This document shows positions 10,076-20,447 of a stretch of 30,952 bases of DNA, piece by piece (position 1 is the first letter of the stretch; each line of letters begins with the position of its first letter). Location of the stretch: the NCBI RefSeq assembly GCF_000143415.4, contig NW_003314301.1:926202-957153 (forward strand), read 5' to 3'. The notes under the pieces are model-generated. The model saw only the letters and a program-made list of their open reading frames with translations, was not told the origin of the DNA and made no database searches. The translations under genes and the position numbers were made by a program. This stretch comes from Selaginella moellendorffii. Lineage: Eukaryota > Streptophyta > Lycopodiopsida > Selaginellales > Selaginellaceae.

Positions 10076-10390
10076 GATAGATAGGAGTTCAACCTTGACA
10101 ATGGAGTAAGGATGAACAGATACAATAGTAGAGCAAAGTGGATTGTGAAGTGAGGACAAGTATAGTGAGTCCGAATAGAATATTTAACCCTAACATAATG
10201 AAGACGAATGAATATAATAAGGGAGTGAGGCCAAATATAAATAATAGAGTGAAGATAAGTGTAGTAAATTTGAATGAAAACAATACTTTTTTCTTTTGAG
10301 AAGGAGATAAAGAGGACGTGGAGGACAAATGGAGTGAGTCCGACCTCCTATATTTAGTGTTAGATAAAGATGAATGTCATAAGTTTGAGT
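10076..10390. repeat. Degenerate short-period tandem repeat
   Basis: Purine-rich units built on variants of GAGTGAGG-CAAATATAATA recur (for example AGTGAGGACAAGTATAGTGA, GGAGTGAGGCCAAATATAAA, AGAGTGAAGATAAGTGTAGT) at a spacing of about 30-60 bp. The minus-strand hydrophobic ORF at 10089-10328 is a by-product of this repeat and not a gene. Confidence 0.55.
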
Positions 10391-11700
10391 TAATATAGGT
10401 TATGAATATTAATTGAAGGGAAAACACAAAGGCAAGTTCTACTTATGCTCATAAGTTTGAGTTAATGATGGTTTCAAAGAATCGTTAGCAGACAAATTTA
10501 AAGGCAAGATGTATTTTTTGTTACAATGATGTTTTATAGATTGTAGTGGCTCTTGAAGTCCCTTTTTTCAGTTTGATTTGAGGTTGGTTTAGACTATACT
10601 TAACCAAAGAAAATGACTCAAGATACATTCTATAAAGTTCAAATATAAAAAAAAAAAATCTATGAAAAAAAATGCATCTCCTTTTCGAATCAGTTAAGGG
10701 TATTAGTATATCTGAGATCTTTAGGTTTGAGTAGTATTAGGTTGGATGACTTCTTAAGAAATTTAAATTCAGAAGTTTACATTTTGTATTAGAGGGGTTT
10801 TAAGTTTGACTTTATTGGTTAATTAAGGGAATCGTAAGGGTCTCACGTTTGACTGTGTTGGTTAGCTAATGGAATTATACCATATATTGATATTGATATA
10901 TAGTGATTCAATTTACTCTAGTTGGGCTTGACCCAAGGAATAGAGTGTCAAGAGAGTTGCAACTTTCAACTTTCATTCACATAGGCATAAACTTGCAAGG
11001 AAATATGATGAATCATAAGTAATCAAAGAGAACGACTCAAAAAATAATCTATAGAACAAAAGTGCATTCTCATTTTCAATCGGTTAAAGGTCTTGAGATA
11101 CTTAAAATTAAGCATCCTTGGGTTATAAGAGCTTAGATGACCATTTTATTGCTACATACAAAGTTGTAATTGGTTCATCAGGATTCTGTAGTTAGCTAAT
11201 ACATATAATACATGTATTACATTATGTAAGTAATAGATTAATTAATAGTACTATAACATATGGATCATCCATTTAGAACTAAATCTAGTTCATCCATTCT
11301 CATATATAAGCAAGGGGTTAAACCCAAATTAAGGTACCTATTCCCAAATCCTGAGCATTCATAATTTTATATTAAAAAATGTCAAAATCATTAATGGTTT
11401 TTACATCATTTTGTTTTTTAGAAAACAAGATCATCACTAGCTTGTTTGTATGCAATAGTGGATAAACATAATGCATGAAGCGTTTTCATACTTTGTGTGC
11501 ATATCTGGGGGAAAAACACACTAAGTGATTATATTCTATGGAAATGTCAAACAAATTCTCTTAATTCAAACAAATTCTCACCTTTTATAAATAAAAAACT
11601 TTTTAAACACATGTTTTCTACTTACTTTTTCAATATATAATTACATCAGGCTACTATACAATTTCTGGCATAAAGTGGGAAATCTCCATGTTATAAACAA
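10391..11700. other. AT-rich interval with dispersed repeats, no gene seen
   Basis: Two related segments, about 10598-10800 and 11014-11165, share the motif AATCAAAGA-AA-GACTCAA with a downstream TC-TTTTC-AATC-GTTAA block. Both resemble the segment near 3685. The part at 11195-11365 is copy B of the repeat described at 7500-7690. No coding region was recognised. Confidence 0.45.
11195..11365 (+). repeat. Dispersed repeat with TATA-like core (copy B)
   Basis: Direct-orientation relative of 7500-7690, sharing ordered blocks around CATCCATTCT and ATATAAG. It lies about 350 bp upstream of the gypsy-type coding relic, so it could be part of a decayed LTR. I could not identify its ends. Confidence 0.4.
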
Positions 11701-11719
11701 TAAAGAGAAAGAGGCTTAG

Positions 11720-14165
11720 GTAGGCTACCTTTTGAAGTTCATTGTTATCACTTGTAAACCTTTAGAGGTACAAGAGAAACTTGGAAATTGCAAACATACT
11801 TTTTGGAACCTCCAGGATCTTCCCTTCAATAAACTTTGTGATCTACAATACCTCCACAAATGCAAACTTTACACCGAGAGGTTACAAGCAAAATTTGGTG
11901 TTTATGGTATTCCTGAATCAGCCTTGGTTCAGCTGTGTTACCCACATTAGTGGGGAGTTAACATAGCTCAAATGTCTCCTTCCATTTAACAAGTCATACA
12001 ATTGGGTTTGAACACAGACCTCAAATACAAGGAATGGGAGTTGATGAGCAAAGAATGCTCTGATTGGCCTCGTTTACAACCTCGGCATGTGACAGGAGAC
12101 TTCATATTCAGCAAGTCCTCAAGAAATTGCCATCTACCATAGGGAAACAAGTTTCAATTCCATCAACTTCACTTCCTCCCCAAGAGTGGCTAAAACTAAT
12201 AGACAATATGAAGTTGGACAAGTGTTTTGATTGTAGAGCAAAGGGACATAGATAGGTTTGTAAGGCTTATATAGGTCAGCAATAAGGAGCAAGCATGAGC
12301 AGGTTGATGAGCATTTCAACAAAATGGTGAGGGAAATCTCATTCCAGTTGCTTTTGAGGATTTGGATTTGGAGTAAGAGTTTTTCGTTTAGGAGGGAAAA
12401 TTTCTGTCTCAAGCTCCTGGGGAAGAAGCCACATTGGGAGCCACCATTTCAGTGCCTAGGAAAACAGGACTCAAGTGCATTTGGGTAAAAGGGGCAGTCT
12501 TAGGTTGTAAAGCACATTGGTAAACTTAGGAGCTTCACATTCCTTTGTGACTGCTCATAGCTTTGGTTGATAACCAAGCCAGCTCTCATTGGGGATCACA
12601 CATTGAATCAAGTTAGAATCACTCTCCATTGCAGTTAACTCTTCAATAATTCATCTTAGCCCATTTGCATCACATGTGCTTCTTGTTCTTAAGGACTGTT
12701 TGTGGAGGATTACAGGGCTCTTAACAGGAGAACTGTCAAGAACAAGCTTCCTGTTCCCAGGGTAGATGAGCTTTTGGATGAGGCAGTACCAAGATTGACC
12801 TTTGTTTTGGTTAATATGAGATTGCCATAAGGCCAAGACAATGTTCAGGACTCACTGTTGAGATTTGTTTCATTTCAGAGTAATGCCCTCTGGCCTTATT
12901 AATGTGCCTGCCATGTTCATGAACAAGCTTTTGGCTAAGTATCTTTTCCAGTTCATTATCGTTTTGTTCATGACATACTAATCTATAGTCAGGACTGGAT
13001 TGGAAAATGGTGTTATCAATTTTGGAGAGTAATATTTACAAAGTTATTCATGTGTTCTTTGGGAATGGAGACCATTCAATACCTCAGATTTTGGTAAAGT
13101 ATGGGCTGATCAATCAAAATTACAAGTTGTTGCAAATTGGCCACTTCCCAAGTCTCTAAAGCATTTACAAGTATTTTATGGTTTTGCCAACTATCTATGT
13201 TGCTTTATATTGTGACCCCATTTGGCAATATTTCCTGCTCTTCTATGGTCAGATGCAGCACAATCGTTTGAGTTGTTGAAGTAACGACTTCTAACTGCAC
13301 CATTACTTTCACTTTCAGATTCCTTGGAACCATTTATTGTTAAGATTGATACTTCAGATATGAGTGGTTCTTCGCCAAGGAGAGGAAATAGTGGCCTTTG
13401 ATAGTCATAGTTTCTCTATTTATGAGTCTAAAATACCAGTGTATGAACAAGAAAGGTGGCCATTATCCATGCCATTGGTCACTAGTGCCACTACTTATTG
13501 CCTCAATGGTTTACACTCAGGACAGACCATTATAGCTTGAAATTCATTTTGGAGTAACAACAGTTATCCAAAAAGTAATAACACTAGGTGGAACAACTTC
13601 AAGCCTTGGATTTCACTATGAAGTTCTGGCTAGGGAAAAGCATTCTTCCATAGGCATTATCACAACAATTTGAATGTCTCAAAGTGTTAACGTTCTCTAG
13701 TATTTCCAGATGGGAAGCAACGTATGTGAATAAGATTCTACTCACTAGATTTGACACTATTGGGTATTTGGCAACAGTTCTGTGACAATCCCGATTATAC
13801 AGATGACAAGCTGACATTTCATAAGAACTTATTATGGCGGTCTTATAGTTCTCAGTTCAAGTCGTGATTTAAGCAAGGAGATCTTTCAGGAGTGTCATGC
13901 AAGCATTCTGGCACCCTGATGTTTGGAGAACAACAACTGCAATCAAATAATGGTTTTACATATTTGAAAGGTTTGCAACTGGACACATATCTGTTCTACC
14001 TATCAAACATAGAAAGGTCTTTTGGTTCCATTACCAGCTGCCTCTTCATCCAAATAGTATTTCAATGGACTTTATTGTGGGCATCCCTTCAGTGCATAGC
14101 CATGATGCTATTTTTGTAGTGGTGGACAGTTTTTCTCCCTACATCTTCAACAAGCTCAGCACATC
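11720..14165 (+). mobile_element. Decayed Ty3/gypsy retrotransposon polyprotein, gag to integrase core
   Basis: Reading across frames, with many stops and shifts, the order is that of a Ty3/gypsy element. There is a gag-like stretch and a zinc-knuckle relic (CFDCRAKGHR then a stop, about 12220-12260). A protease motif reads LVNLGASHSFVT (about 12520). Reverse transcriptase pieces include FHFRVMPSGLINVPAMFM (about 12870) and VANWPLPKSLKHLQVFYGFA (about 13130). An RNase H start reads PFIVKIDTSDMSG (about 13330), with LRTDHYSLKFIL near 13520. Integrase zinc-finger-region and core pieces follow, including VPLPAASSSK and VVVDSF (about 14025-14130). Coding is destroyed, so the element is inactive. 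It stops abruptly against an NPF transporter fragment. No paired LTRs were identified. The domain assignment is by motif resemblance only. Confidence 0.8.
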
Positions 14166-14520
14166 AGAAAGCTGAATCCTTTTGGTCTGAGGTAGTCCAG
14201 CATCACGGTTTTCCATAGAGCACCCATAGCTCCAGCTCACACTGTCTTCAACATAGACAATAAGCATAGCTGAAATAACAACCATCATGGACATGTAATA
14301 CCAGCTGAAGAAGGTGCTGGCCTGCTTCTGTTCAAGAGGATCCTCCTTATCAAACTGATTGCCTCTGAACGATGAGATGCAAGGCTGATATCCTCCATAA
14401 CCCATGGCTACTGTGTAAAGTCCAAGATCTAGAAGCGCTTCTTGTTCCAATGTGCTAACAGAGCATTTTGACACATTCGTTTCACAAGGAGAAGGTTTTA
14501 GCAAGGGCAGAGTTATGTGA
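14165..14520 (-). pseudogene. NPF (NRT1/PTR) transporter fragment, N-terminal third
   Basis: On the minus strand the frame reads HITLPLLKPSPCETNVSKCS, then ALLDLGLYTVAMGYGGYQPC, ISSFRGNQFDKEDPLEQKQ and FFSWYYMSMMVVISAMLIVY. This is the conserved region of proton-coupled nitrate/peptide transporters from about TM3 to TM5, including the GGYQPCISSF and FFSWYY hallmarks. A possible splice acceptor (TTACAG) precedes it at 14521. After VEDSVSWSYG the family similarity ends, and by 14165 the sequence is gypsy element. The other ~450 residues of a typical NPF protein are absent here. No internal stop was seen, but the fragment cannot encode a transporter. Confidence 0.75.
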
Positions 14521-15011
14521 CTGTAAGTACACCATTCCCTGAATGATAACAGGTTAGGGAACGAGATTTTATTCTCAACCTCTTACCAGAAGGTAAATAT
14601 GAAATTTGTAAATTTGTACGGAATCCACCCAGCAAGGAACTGAGGTTTCCATGGAATTAAGAACGGCATTAGCTGCTTCTGAAATATGCTTATGTAGTAC
14701 ACTACTGAGATAGAGAATTAAGTTAGTCCAAACAGAAGCAAATGTTTGAGTTCCTCAAAGTTAAACTAAGAACAGTTCCAACATAACCCCAAATATATCG
14801 AGATGTGGCAGGCCAATTGGTTGTTGCATCCTTCCATTCCACAAGAAACAAGGATCAGCCTAGCACTAATAAAGAAATAAAGGATTGTTATAATTCCTCA
14901 GCCGCATTATTAGCAGGCCCTTGTCTGCATCAGGAATCGTGACAGATATAAAAGTCCCCGATTGTGCATCTAGCCTCTACAACATTCTAGAAAGACCTTG
15001 CCAGACTCCAG
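14521..15011. other. Interval upstream of the NPF fragment, no gene assigned
   Basis: On the minus strand a short open stretch (VEWKDATTNWPATSRYIWGY, about 14845-14790) looks protein-like, but I could not place it. It may be another exon relic. The interval ends at the assembly gap. Confidence 0.3.
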
Positions 15012-15111
15012 NNNNNNNNNNNNNNNNNNNNNNNNNNNNNNNNNNNNNNNNNNNNNNNNNNNNNNNNNNNNNNNNNNNNNNNNNNNNNNNNNNNNNNNNN
15101 NNNNNNNNNNN
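15012..15111. other. Assembly gap (100 N)
   Basis: Exactly 100 consecutive N, the conventional length for a gap of unknown size. The order and distance of the sequences on either side depend on scaffolding. Open frames crossing it are artefacts. Confidence 0.98.
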
Positions 15112-15297
15112 GTTATCCAGACATCAGAACATGTCTCGAAACAAATACCGTCGTCCAGAATAGGTCATGGAGAAGCTCCAACCTTTGCTGAACCTGTCCC
15201 CCAGAAGGTCTACAATACTGACTCACTGGCCTGTTTTTCTGCTGGTGGAAATTTTGCAACCCGTGTTTGAACTTAACTTCTAAATAAGTTTATGTGA

Positions 15298-16893
15298 TCA
15301 TGGGAGTATGAAGCTGGTAATCTGATCGTGCACGACAGTTCCAAACCAGATCTTCCCATCTTTTTCATACACTTCGCTTATAAGTTTCACGATCCGGGCC
15401 TCGCGGTCTTCCAGCCGCCGGAGCAACCGCCCCCGCTTGTCAAACAGCGCCGCAACTGAGTACATCTTCTCCCCGACTACGTACATGATCCAGCTCAAGG
15501 GAACCGGCACCCGGAACACGAGCGACTTTAGCCACGGAGTGGAGCTCATGATCTCCTGGATCCTGTTTCGGCAGCAGTCGATGGCCACCCAGAACTGGCC
15601 CTTGTCGTTGATACGAACGTTGTCAGGATAGCCGGGAAGATCAGCGAAAACTTCGAGAGTTCCAGTTAAGTTACCTTTGAGCCATAACTTGAGAACCCTG
15701 TCAAGAACACGAGCAAAGTTTTTTAAGAGAAGCTACTGATGCCATATCAAAATACAACAAGATCAATATGTATAACCTGCAATTGGTTGTCTCGACTACC
15801 AGGAGGAAAGATTGATCGCTTGCGAGCTGGACTCCGTTAGCAAATGCTAGGCCGCGAAGAACCACCACGGCGTTGCCTGTGTTTGGATCATACCGAAGTA
15901 GACGGCCTGTATTCTCTCCTTCAACGATCACCATGTGATGTAACCTGTATTGAAATGGAAAGAAAAAAGAGCAAGAAAAAGAAGCCATAGTAAAAAGAGT
16001 GTTAAAAAAACATTTCTGGCAAAAAACTGCGACTCAAAGAGCATGGAAGACCAGCTATACAACCAGCTATACAAAGAACAAGAAAAAGAGCAAAGTGTCA
16101 TGGAAGTTGAAGAAAGAAACTCTCCAAGAACAAAGACCCGAAGTGGAAAATGAAAAGAACCTGCGATTCCAGCGCGTGCTTGTGTCGGTAAAGTAGACGG
16201 ATCCATTGGGATGAACATCGAGATCGTTGGCAAACTTGATAGGAATCCCTTCCACCTCGCTCACCAGAGGTCTCGCAATCCCACCCTTGGGGCCAACAAC
16301 GAGCAAACCATAGTAAGAATCGGCAATGTAGAGATCGCCCGAGCGAGGATCGAAGCGCAATCCCAGCGGCCTGCCACAGACGTGCTCGTTCCTCACCCGC
16401 CGTCGCGGATCGTCTCCATTGTCGCATTCTTCCCTGTTCCTGCAAAGAAAGAAGATGAAGAACCCCACCCTAGAAAATATTTTGCTTACCAGTTGATCGA
16501 TGAGAGGGCAAACGTTTCCCATCCGCGATCCGGCATCCAGCGAACGATCCGGCCATCGCCCAGCCCAGTGTAAGGCCCATTCCCCTGTGGATCGAACTCG
16601 ATGCTCTCGGGTCCGAAGAGGCGATCCTGGAACTCGATGCTTGCGAATTGGAGCAAGCTATCGTTGCGCGATGGCCACTTGGGCAGGACGCTCTTAAGAG
16701 GAGCGATCTGGTGCTTCACGGGGTAGTATTTGAGGCCGCCCAGCGGCCCAGGCAGGATCGCGCAAAGAATCGCGGCTGTGGCGGCTATAATGGCGATGGA
16801 CACAAATCTCTTCTTGTTCTTGAGCTTGGAGAAGGCGCCGTCTTTGGAGTTTAGCTCCATTGATTGATCCAAGACTCTTTCCGGAGAAACCAT
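15298..16893 (-). CDS. Strictosidine-synthase-like (SSL/APMAP family) membrane-anchored protein
   Basis: Four exons on the minus strand: 16893-16490, 16439-16161, 15944-15777 and 15697-15298. The introns are 50, 216 and 79 nt, all GT-AG and all joined in phase. They give 416 residues and a TGA stop, a normal length for the family. Residues ~30-47 (FVSIAIIAATAAILCAIL) form an N-terminal signal anchor. Family motifs follow in order: LFGPESIEFDPQGNGPYTG, GRPLGLRFDPRSGDLYIADS, FANDLDVHPNGSVYFTDTS, GRLLRYDPNTGNAVVVLRGL, FANGVQLASDQSFLLVVET, LPGYPDNVRINDKGQFWVAI and a C-terminal EKDGKIWFGTV. This is the six-bladed beta-propeller layout. Most plant SSL proteins are not alkaloid-forming strictosidine synthases. 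They are thought to be endomembrane hydrolase- or lactonase-like proteins, and the substrate cannot be read here. Large antisense open frames in this block are shadows. The promoter is confined to about 120 bp before an NPF pseudogene. Confidence 0.93.
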
Positions 16894-17029
16894 TCAAATT
16901 TTCTTCCAAGCTTCTTTTCTTCTTCTTCCATGCCAATTTCATGGGACACGAAATTGTGGAGTCGCACCTACCCAAACGTACTATCTTACTACCCTAAATC
17001 TCTTGTTTTGTAAAGGCCGTCATGGCACT

Positions 17030-17512
17030 GGGAAATGGCACTGTCCAATGACAATGGTGCTGGATGGTGCATTGTCCGGACTGTTGTGTTGATTATATCG
17101 TTGTTCTCCAAGAAGTTGCCCAATAGCAATCGGTAGCTGCCAGAAGACGCTCGGAAGAGGAGCTGAATTTGTTCTTGCCACGGACTTCAACCTGAAGATC
17201 TCCACAACAGTGGCACAGACCATTGCAGTTGTTACAACTACCTTGCCGGTTCCCATTCGTTGCAGGTTGGTAATTCCACGCTCTTTGCCTGTTAATGTAT
17301 GGGCTGCTGGAACTAGAAGCCACTCATATGCAGGACTGCATATGATGACACTTAGCGTGCAAAATGTTGACAGAGATCTTGGTGGTATTTTGAAGTTGCC
17401 TACCAGCGTGTTCACACCAGCGCCTTGCTCGACAAACAGAGTGCTCACTTGTGTGTACAATGTTGAGAATATAATTGTTGTTGACCAAATAGGGAGGAGT
17501 CGAATTGCATTA
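17030..17512 (-). pseudogene. NPF (NRT1/PTR) transporter fragment, C-terminal half
   Basis: The minus-strand frame reads NAIRLLPIWSTTIIFSTLYT, QVSTLFVEQGAGVN, FKIPPRSLSTFCTLSVII, WLLVPAAHTLTGKERGITNL and QRMGTGKVVVTTAMVCATVV, then EIFRLKSV and SVFWQLP. This matches the NPF region from about TM7 to TM10 (RLLPIW, Q...FVxQG, IPxxSLS, LVP.A...TGxxxGIT.LQR.GxG). No stop lies within about 140 residues. The similarity ends after FWQLP, and the last helices are missing. Upstream it is cut off at about 17515, next to the LTR at 17535. With the fragment at 14165-14520 it represents two parts of an NPF gene in the wrong order for one transcription unit. Confidence 0.8.
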
Positions 17513-17534
17513 GTCTAGACCTACCAGTTAAGAG

Positions 17535-17936
17535 ATTATCTTGAAAATAATGGTGTTGTTTAGATTTGGAATATAATACCATTTCATATTGGCAATGAAG
17601 GGTTCTAAATGAATAGTTAGGATAATGTGTAAGATGGGCATGATTGACCAACTTGAGATATTGTTATAGCTTCTTATTGGGTATATTTATTCCTATTTTG
17701 CATTTTGGTCTTGGCATTCAATGCTTTAAAATTATTTTAATATCATTATGTCTTCTAATAGTTTGCTCCTTTGCTTGTATGCTTAGGAGTTCAACTTTAT
17801 CCTTTTGTTTAGTGATGCAAGACTTTGAAATTTTAAGTTCCACTTTATTGTCCTATGTGTCTAAGAGTTAGATTCTGCCATGTGGTTATCTTATTAATTT
17901 ACTATAGGGTATAAAGTGAAAACTATATGCACTACA
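17535..17936 (+). mobile_element. Decayed LTR of the same retrotransposon family (copy 3)
   Basis: The sequence aligns with the 3' part of copies 1 and 2: GGGCATGATTGACCAACTTG against the family's GGGCATGGCCGACCAACCTG, then TTGGTCTTGGCATTC, TTTGCTCCTTTGC and TATGCTTAGGAGTT. It ends GCACTACA at 17936, matching GCGCTACA. Most differences are C to T or G to A, as expected from deamination of methylated cytosine. The first ~450 bp of the LTR and an internal piece are missing. Confidence 0.7.
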
Positions 17937-17938
17937 TT

Positions 17939-17951
17939 TGGTATTAAAGGA
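17939..17951 (+). other. Decayed primer-binding site of LTR copy 3
   Basis: TGGTATTAAAGGA follows the LTR end after TT, exactly as TGGTATCAGAGGA follows copy 1. The two differences are one C-to-T and one G-to-A change. This shows that copy 3 is a 5' LTR of a plus-strand element. Confidence 0.65.
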
Positions 17952-18880
17952 TTAGTTTTAGCAATTGCCAACTATGTCATCAACTTACACTAACAAAATA
18001 TTTCGAAACTGGAAGACTCACAAGGAACAAACAACCTTAACTTTATTATCCACTACATCTGAGAGTTCCACCATACTTGAAACCTCAACCATAGCAAATA
18101 AGAGTACTAATTTTAAGTTAGCTATCATATCTATAAGGACAAGAATAACTTTGAATTCAAGCTTATATATCTCAAAGAGCTCAATATCAAAATTTGATTT
18201 GGAGCACTAAAATTCTAATTACAGTCACTTATATTGGCATAGAAGATATTAACTATCAAGTTTATAGACAAATCTAACACATTGACATTAACACAATAAC
18301 ACAAATTTAACTCAACTCATCATAAAAATTCTCATGACTAAACTACGAAACTAATTTGCAATCTTCATCAAGATAAGAAAAGTTCAAAAAATCATTAAAG
18401 CTTCACAATAAAAAACTTAAATAGTATAAGACTACAAAAGACAATAATGGAATAGAATTAAAAGAAAAAGACACGATAATCGAAGAAATTATAATTATGA
18501 TATTTTTCATCTTTGAATATAGGATACAAGAATACTCCTAAAGCCATTCAAAAATCAAAATTTAAGAAAGAATCTTTAACTTAGTTTACAACAAAAAAAC
18601 TCAAAAAAACCATACACTAATACATTTACGAATCATCATCCATTAGGATAAATTTATAAAAAAAACAATACAAGCTAGAGTTTTATATATGGAAATTCAT
18701 TCTCAAGATTTCTTGGATTTCCCATATTTACCTAGATCAAAAGTACATTTGCTAAATAGAAGAAATACAATACACACAAAATAAAATTAATTGAATCTAC
18801 ATAAGATTTCCAATTTTTCTACTTCAAAAAATTAAGAAACTCATTAGACAAGAATTCTTTCAAGGATACATCACACTTGT
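17952..18880 (+). mobile_element. Probable internal sequence of the copy 3 element, AT-rich, no gene seen
   Basis: This lies downstream of the decayed primer-binding site and is very AT-rich. An ATG-started 81-codon frame at 17965-18210 is Ser/Thr/Ile-rich and unrecognised. Nothing else codes. It is not obviously similar to the leader at 1-1340. Confidence 0.35.
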
Positions 18881-18899
18881 TGGTGCAGCCATACACAAC

Positions 18900-19657
18900 A
18901 GTTTAATGGATAAATTGAGTGCACCAACTAGACTCTATAAACATTTTTACAAGGCTACATGGTGGACTTTCCAACTACTTGGCTTCACTAATTACCATTT
19001 GTGGAGCTAGCAAACAACACCACAATTCACTCATCCATGGGACTGGCTCCTTACTCAATCCTCTATGGACAAACAGTGGCCACCTTGGCTTTTCCAGTGA
19101 AGGAAGGGTGTGTTCTGCTGGTTGAAAACCATCTCACTAAGCTCACCACTATTCATCAGGTGGTAACTCAACATTTGGAGTTTGCTTGGGCCAGGATGAA
19201 GTTCTATACAGATAAATCTCATTCTCCACTCACTTTCTCAGTGGGGGATTGGGTTTACGTCTGTTTCAAGCCCCAGTGTTATACATTGGGACAGAAAACA
19301 GTAACTAGGACCAAGCTTCATCCAATGTTTTGTGGCCTGTTCAAAATTCAAGAGCGAATCAATGAGGTGGCATTTCACTTGCAACTTTTAGCTTCAAGCA
19401 GGGTCCATGATGTCTTCCACATCTTCGACCTTAAGCTATACCATGGAGAGCCACGACAAGAGCAAGTTCCCTTCCCAGCCTTGTTGCCAAGGGATCTTCC
19501 TTTGCTCATCCCAGAAAGTATTGTTTGCATCAATGTGTGTCCACTGAGGAGTAGGTCCATCCTGCATTTCCTCATCCACTGGTCCAGTACTGCCCATGAC
19601 AGTGATACTTGGATCACTCAGCAACAGCTTGAGGAGCTCAAGCTTCTTTTCAACTGA
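18900..19657 (+). mobile_element. Ty3/gypsy integrase C-terminus and chromodomain-like relic
   Basis: A frame of about 220 residues without stops runs from FVELANNTTIHSSMGLAPYS (the NTxxHSSxGxxPY motif at the end of the integrase core) through ILYGQ, the WARMKFYTDKSHSPLTFSVG linker and GDWVYV. It continues through HPMFCGLFKIQERINEVAFH to SRVHDVFHIFDLKLYHG. It ends in a chromodomain-like stretch, FLIHWSSTAHDSDTW, and then QQLEEL. The first ~30 codons upstream are already shifted or stopped. The preserved frame is long compared with the relic at 11720-14165. It directly abuts a P450 pseudogene at about 19660. Confidence 0.8.
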
Positions 19658-19667
19658 GTTCCAGTCT

Positions 19668-20447
19668 GGCCCTTGTGGACAAGATCATCACGGAACACGA
19701 GATTAAATTGAAAGACAAAACTTCAACATGCTTGGAAGATTTTCTTGAGTTGCTGCTGAAGCTCAGGAGCACAGAGGATGTTCTTCAACATAACACTATT
19801 AGGGGCTTGATGATCGTAAGTACTTATATTTCACTTCGTTTAAACTTAACCAATGTTTAACAGAATTTACTTCAAGCTGATACACCATCTGTGTCCCTGG
19901 AATGGACTTTGGCCGAGCTGCATGTCCATGGTCCAGGATGAGATTGCTAATGTCGTTGGCTCGAACATAATGGTGGAAGAGAGGGACATCCCTAAGCTTC
20001 CCTATCTGCAAGGAATTGTTAAAGAATCACTCAGACTGGACCTTTGCTCTTACCTCGAGAATGCTCCAAAACTTGCGAAGTGATGGGCTACAAAATCCCG
20101 GAAACTACTACTTTAATGGTGAATGCATACGCAATTGGAAGAGACCCAAAAGTTTGGAAGGAGCCCCTTAAGTTCAAACCCGAGAGGTTCTTGGATCACA
20201 ACTGCTTTGATGTTGGTGGCAACAACTTGGAGGCTATTCCATTTGGAGCAGGAAGCAGGGCCTGTCCTGGAATATCTATAGCGTTCTCCATACTTCACTT
20301 GACGCTGGCAAACTTGGTTCATGTTTTCACTGGAGACTGCCTGCTGGAGTGGTGCATATTGACACAAGCAACGAGAAATATGGACTCACTGTGACCCTAG
20401 CAAAGAAGCTGGAAGCCATCCCTCTCTCCAAAACTAAGTCATGCTAA
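19668..20447 (+). pseudogene. Cytochrome P450 pseudogene (A-type, CYP71-clan-like), 5' truncated
   Basis: Two exons are separated by a 48-nt GT-AG intron (19816-19863). Exon 1 keeps LVDKIITEHEIKLKDKTS, then CLEDFLELLLKLRSTEDVLQ. Exon 2 has the I-helix/J region (SVSLEWTLAEL), CMSMVQDEIANVVG, the K-helix (LPYLQGIVKESLRL), GYKIPETTTLMVNAYAIGRD, FKPERFLD and an intact heme-binding loop, FGAGSRACPG. It finishes GLTVTLAKKLEAIPLSKTKS and TAA at 20445. Frames break at about 19917, about 20040 (loss of the HPP after ESLRL) and about 20325. The expected acidic-Thr signature GTDTS reads ADTPS. The first ~250 residues are missing, replaced by gypsy sequence. It is not functional. The membrane monooxygenase family is clear; the substrate is not. 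Confidence 0.88.

Noticed and set aside
10089-10328. Minus-strand hydrophobic ORF that looks like a membrane protein
   Set aside because: It is created by a purine-rich degenerate tandem repeat on the other strand; the hydrophobicity follows from composition.
14921-15270. ORFs spanning the N run
   Set aside because: They cross 100 unknown bases and have no support.
16211-16573. Plus-strand 120-codon ORF and several others across 15.4-16.9 kb
   Set aside because: All are antisense or out-of-frame shadows of the four-exon strictosidine-synthase-like gene, whose motifs and splice phases are consistent.
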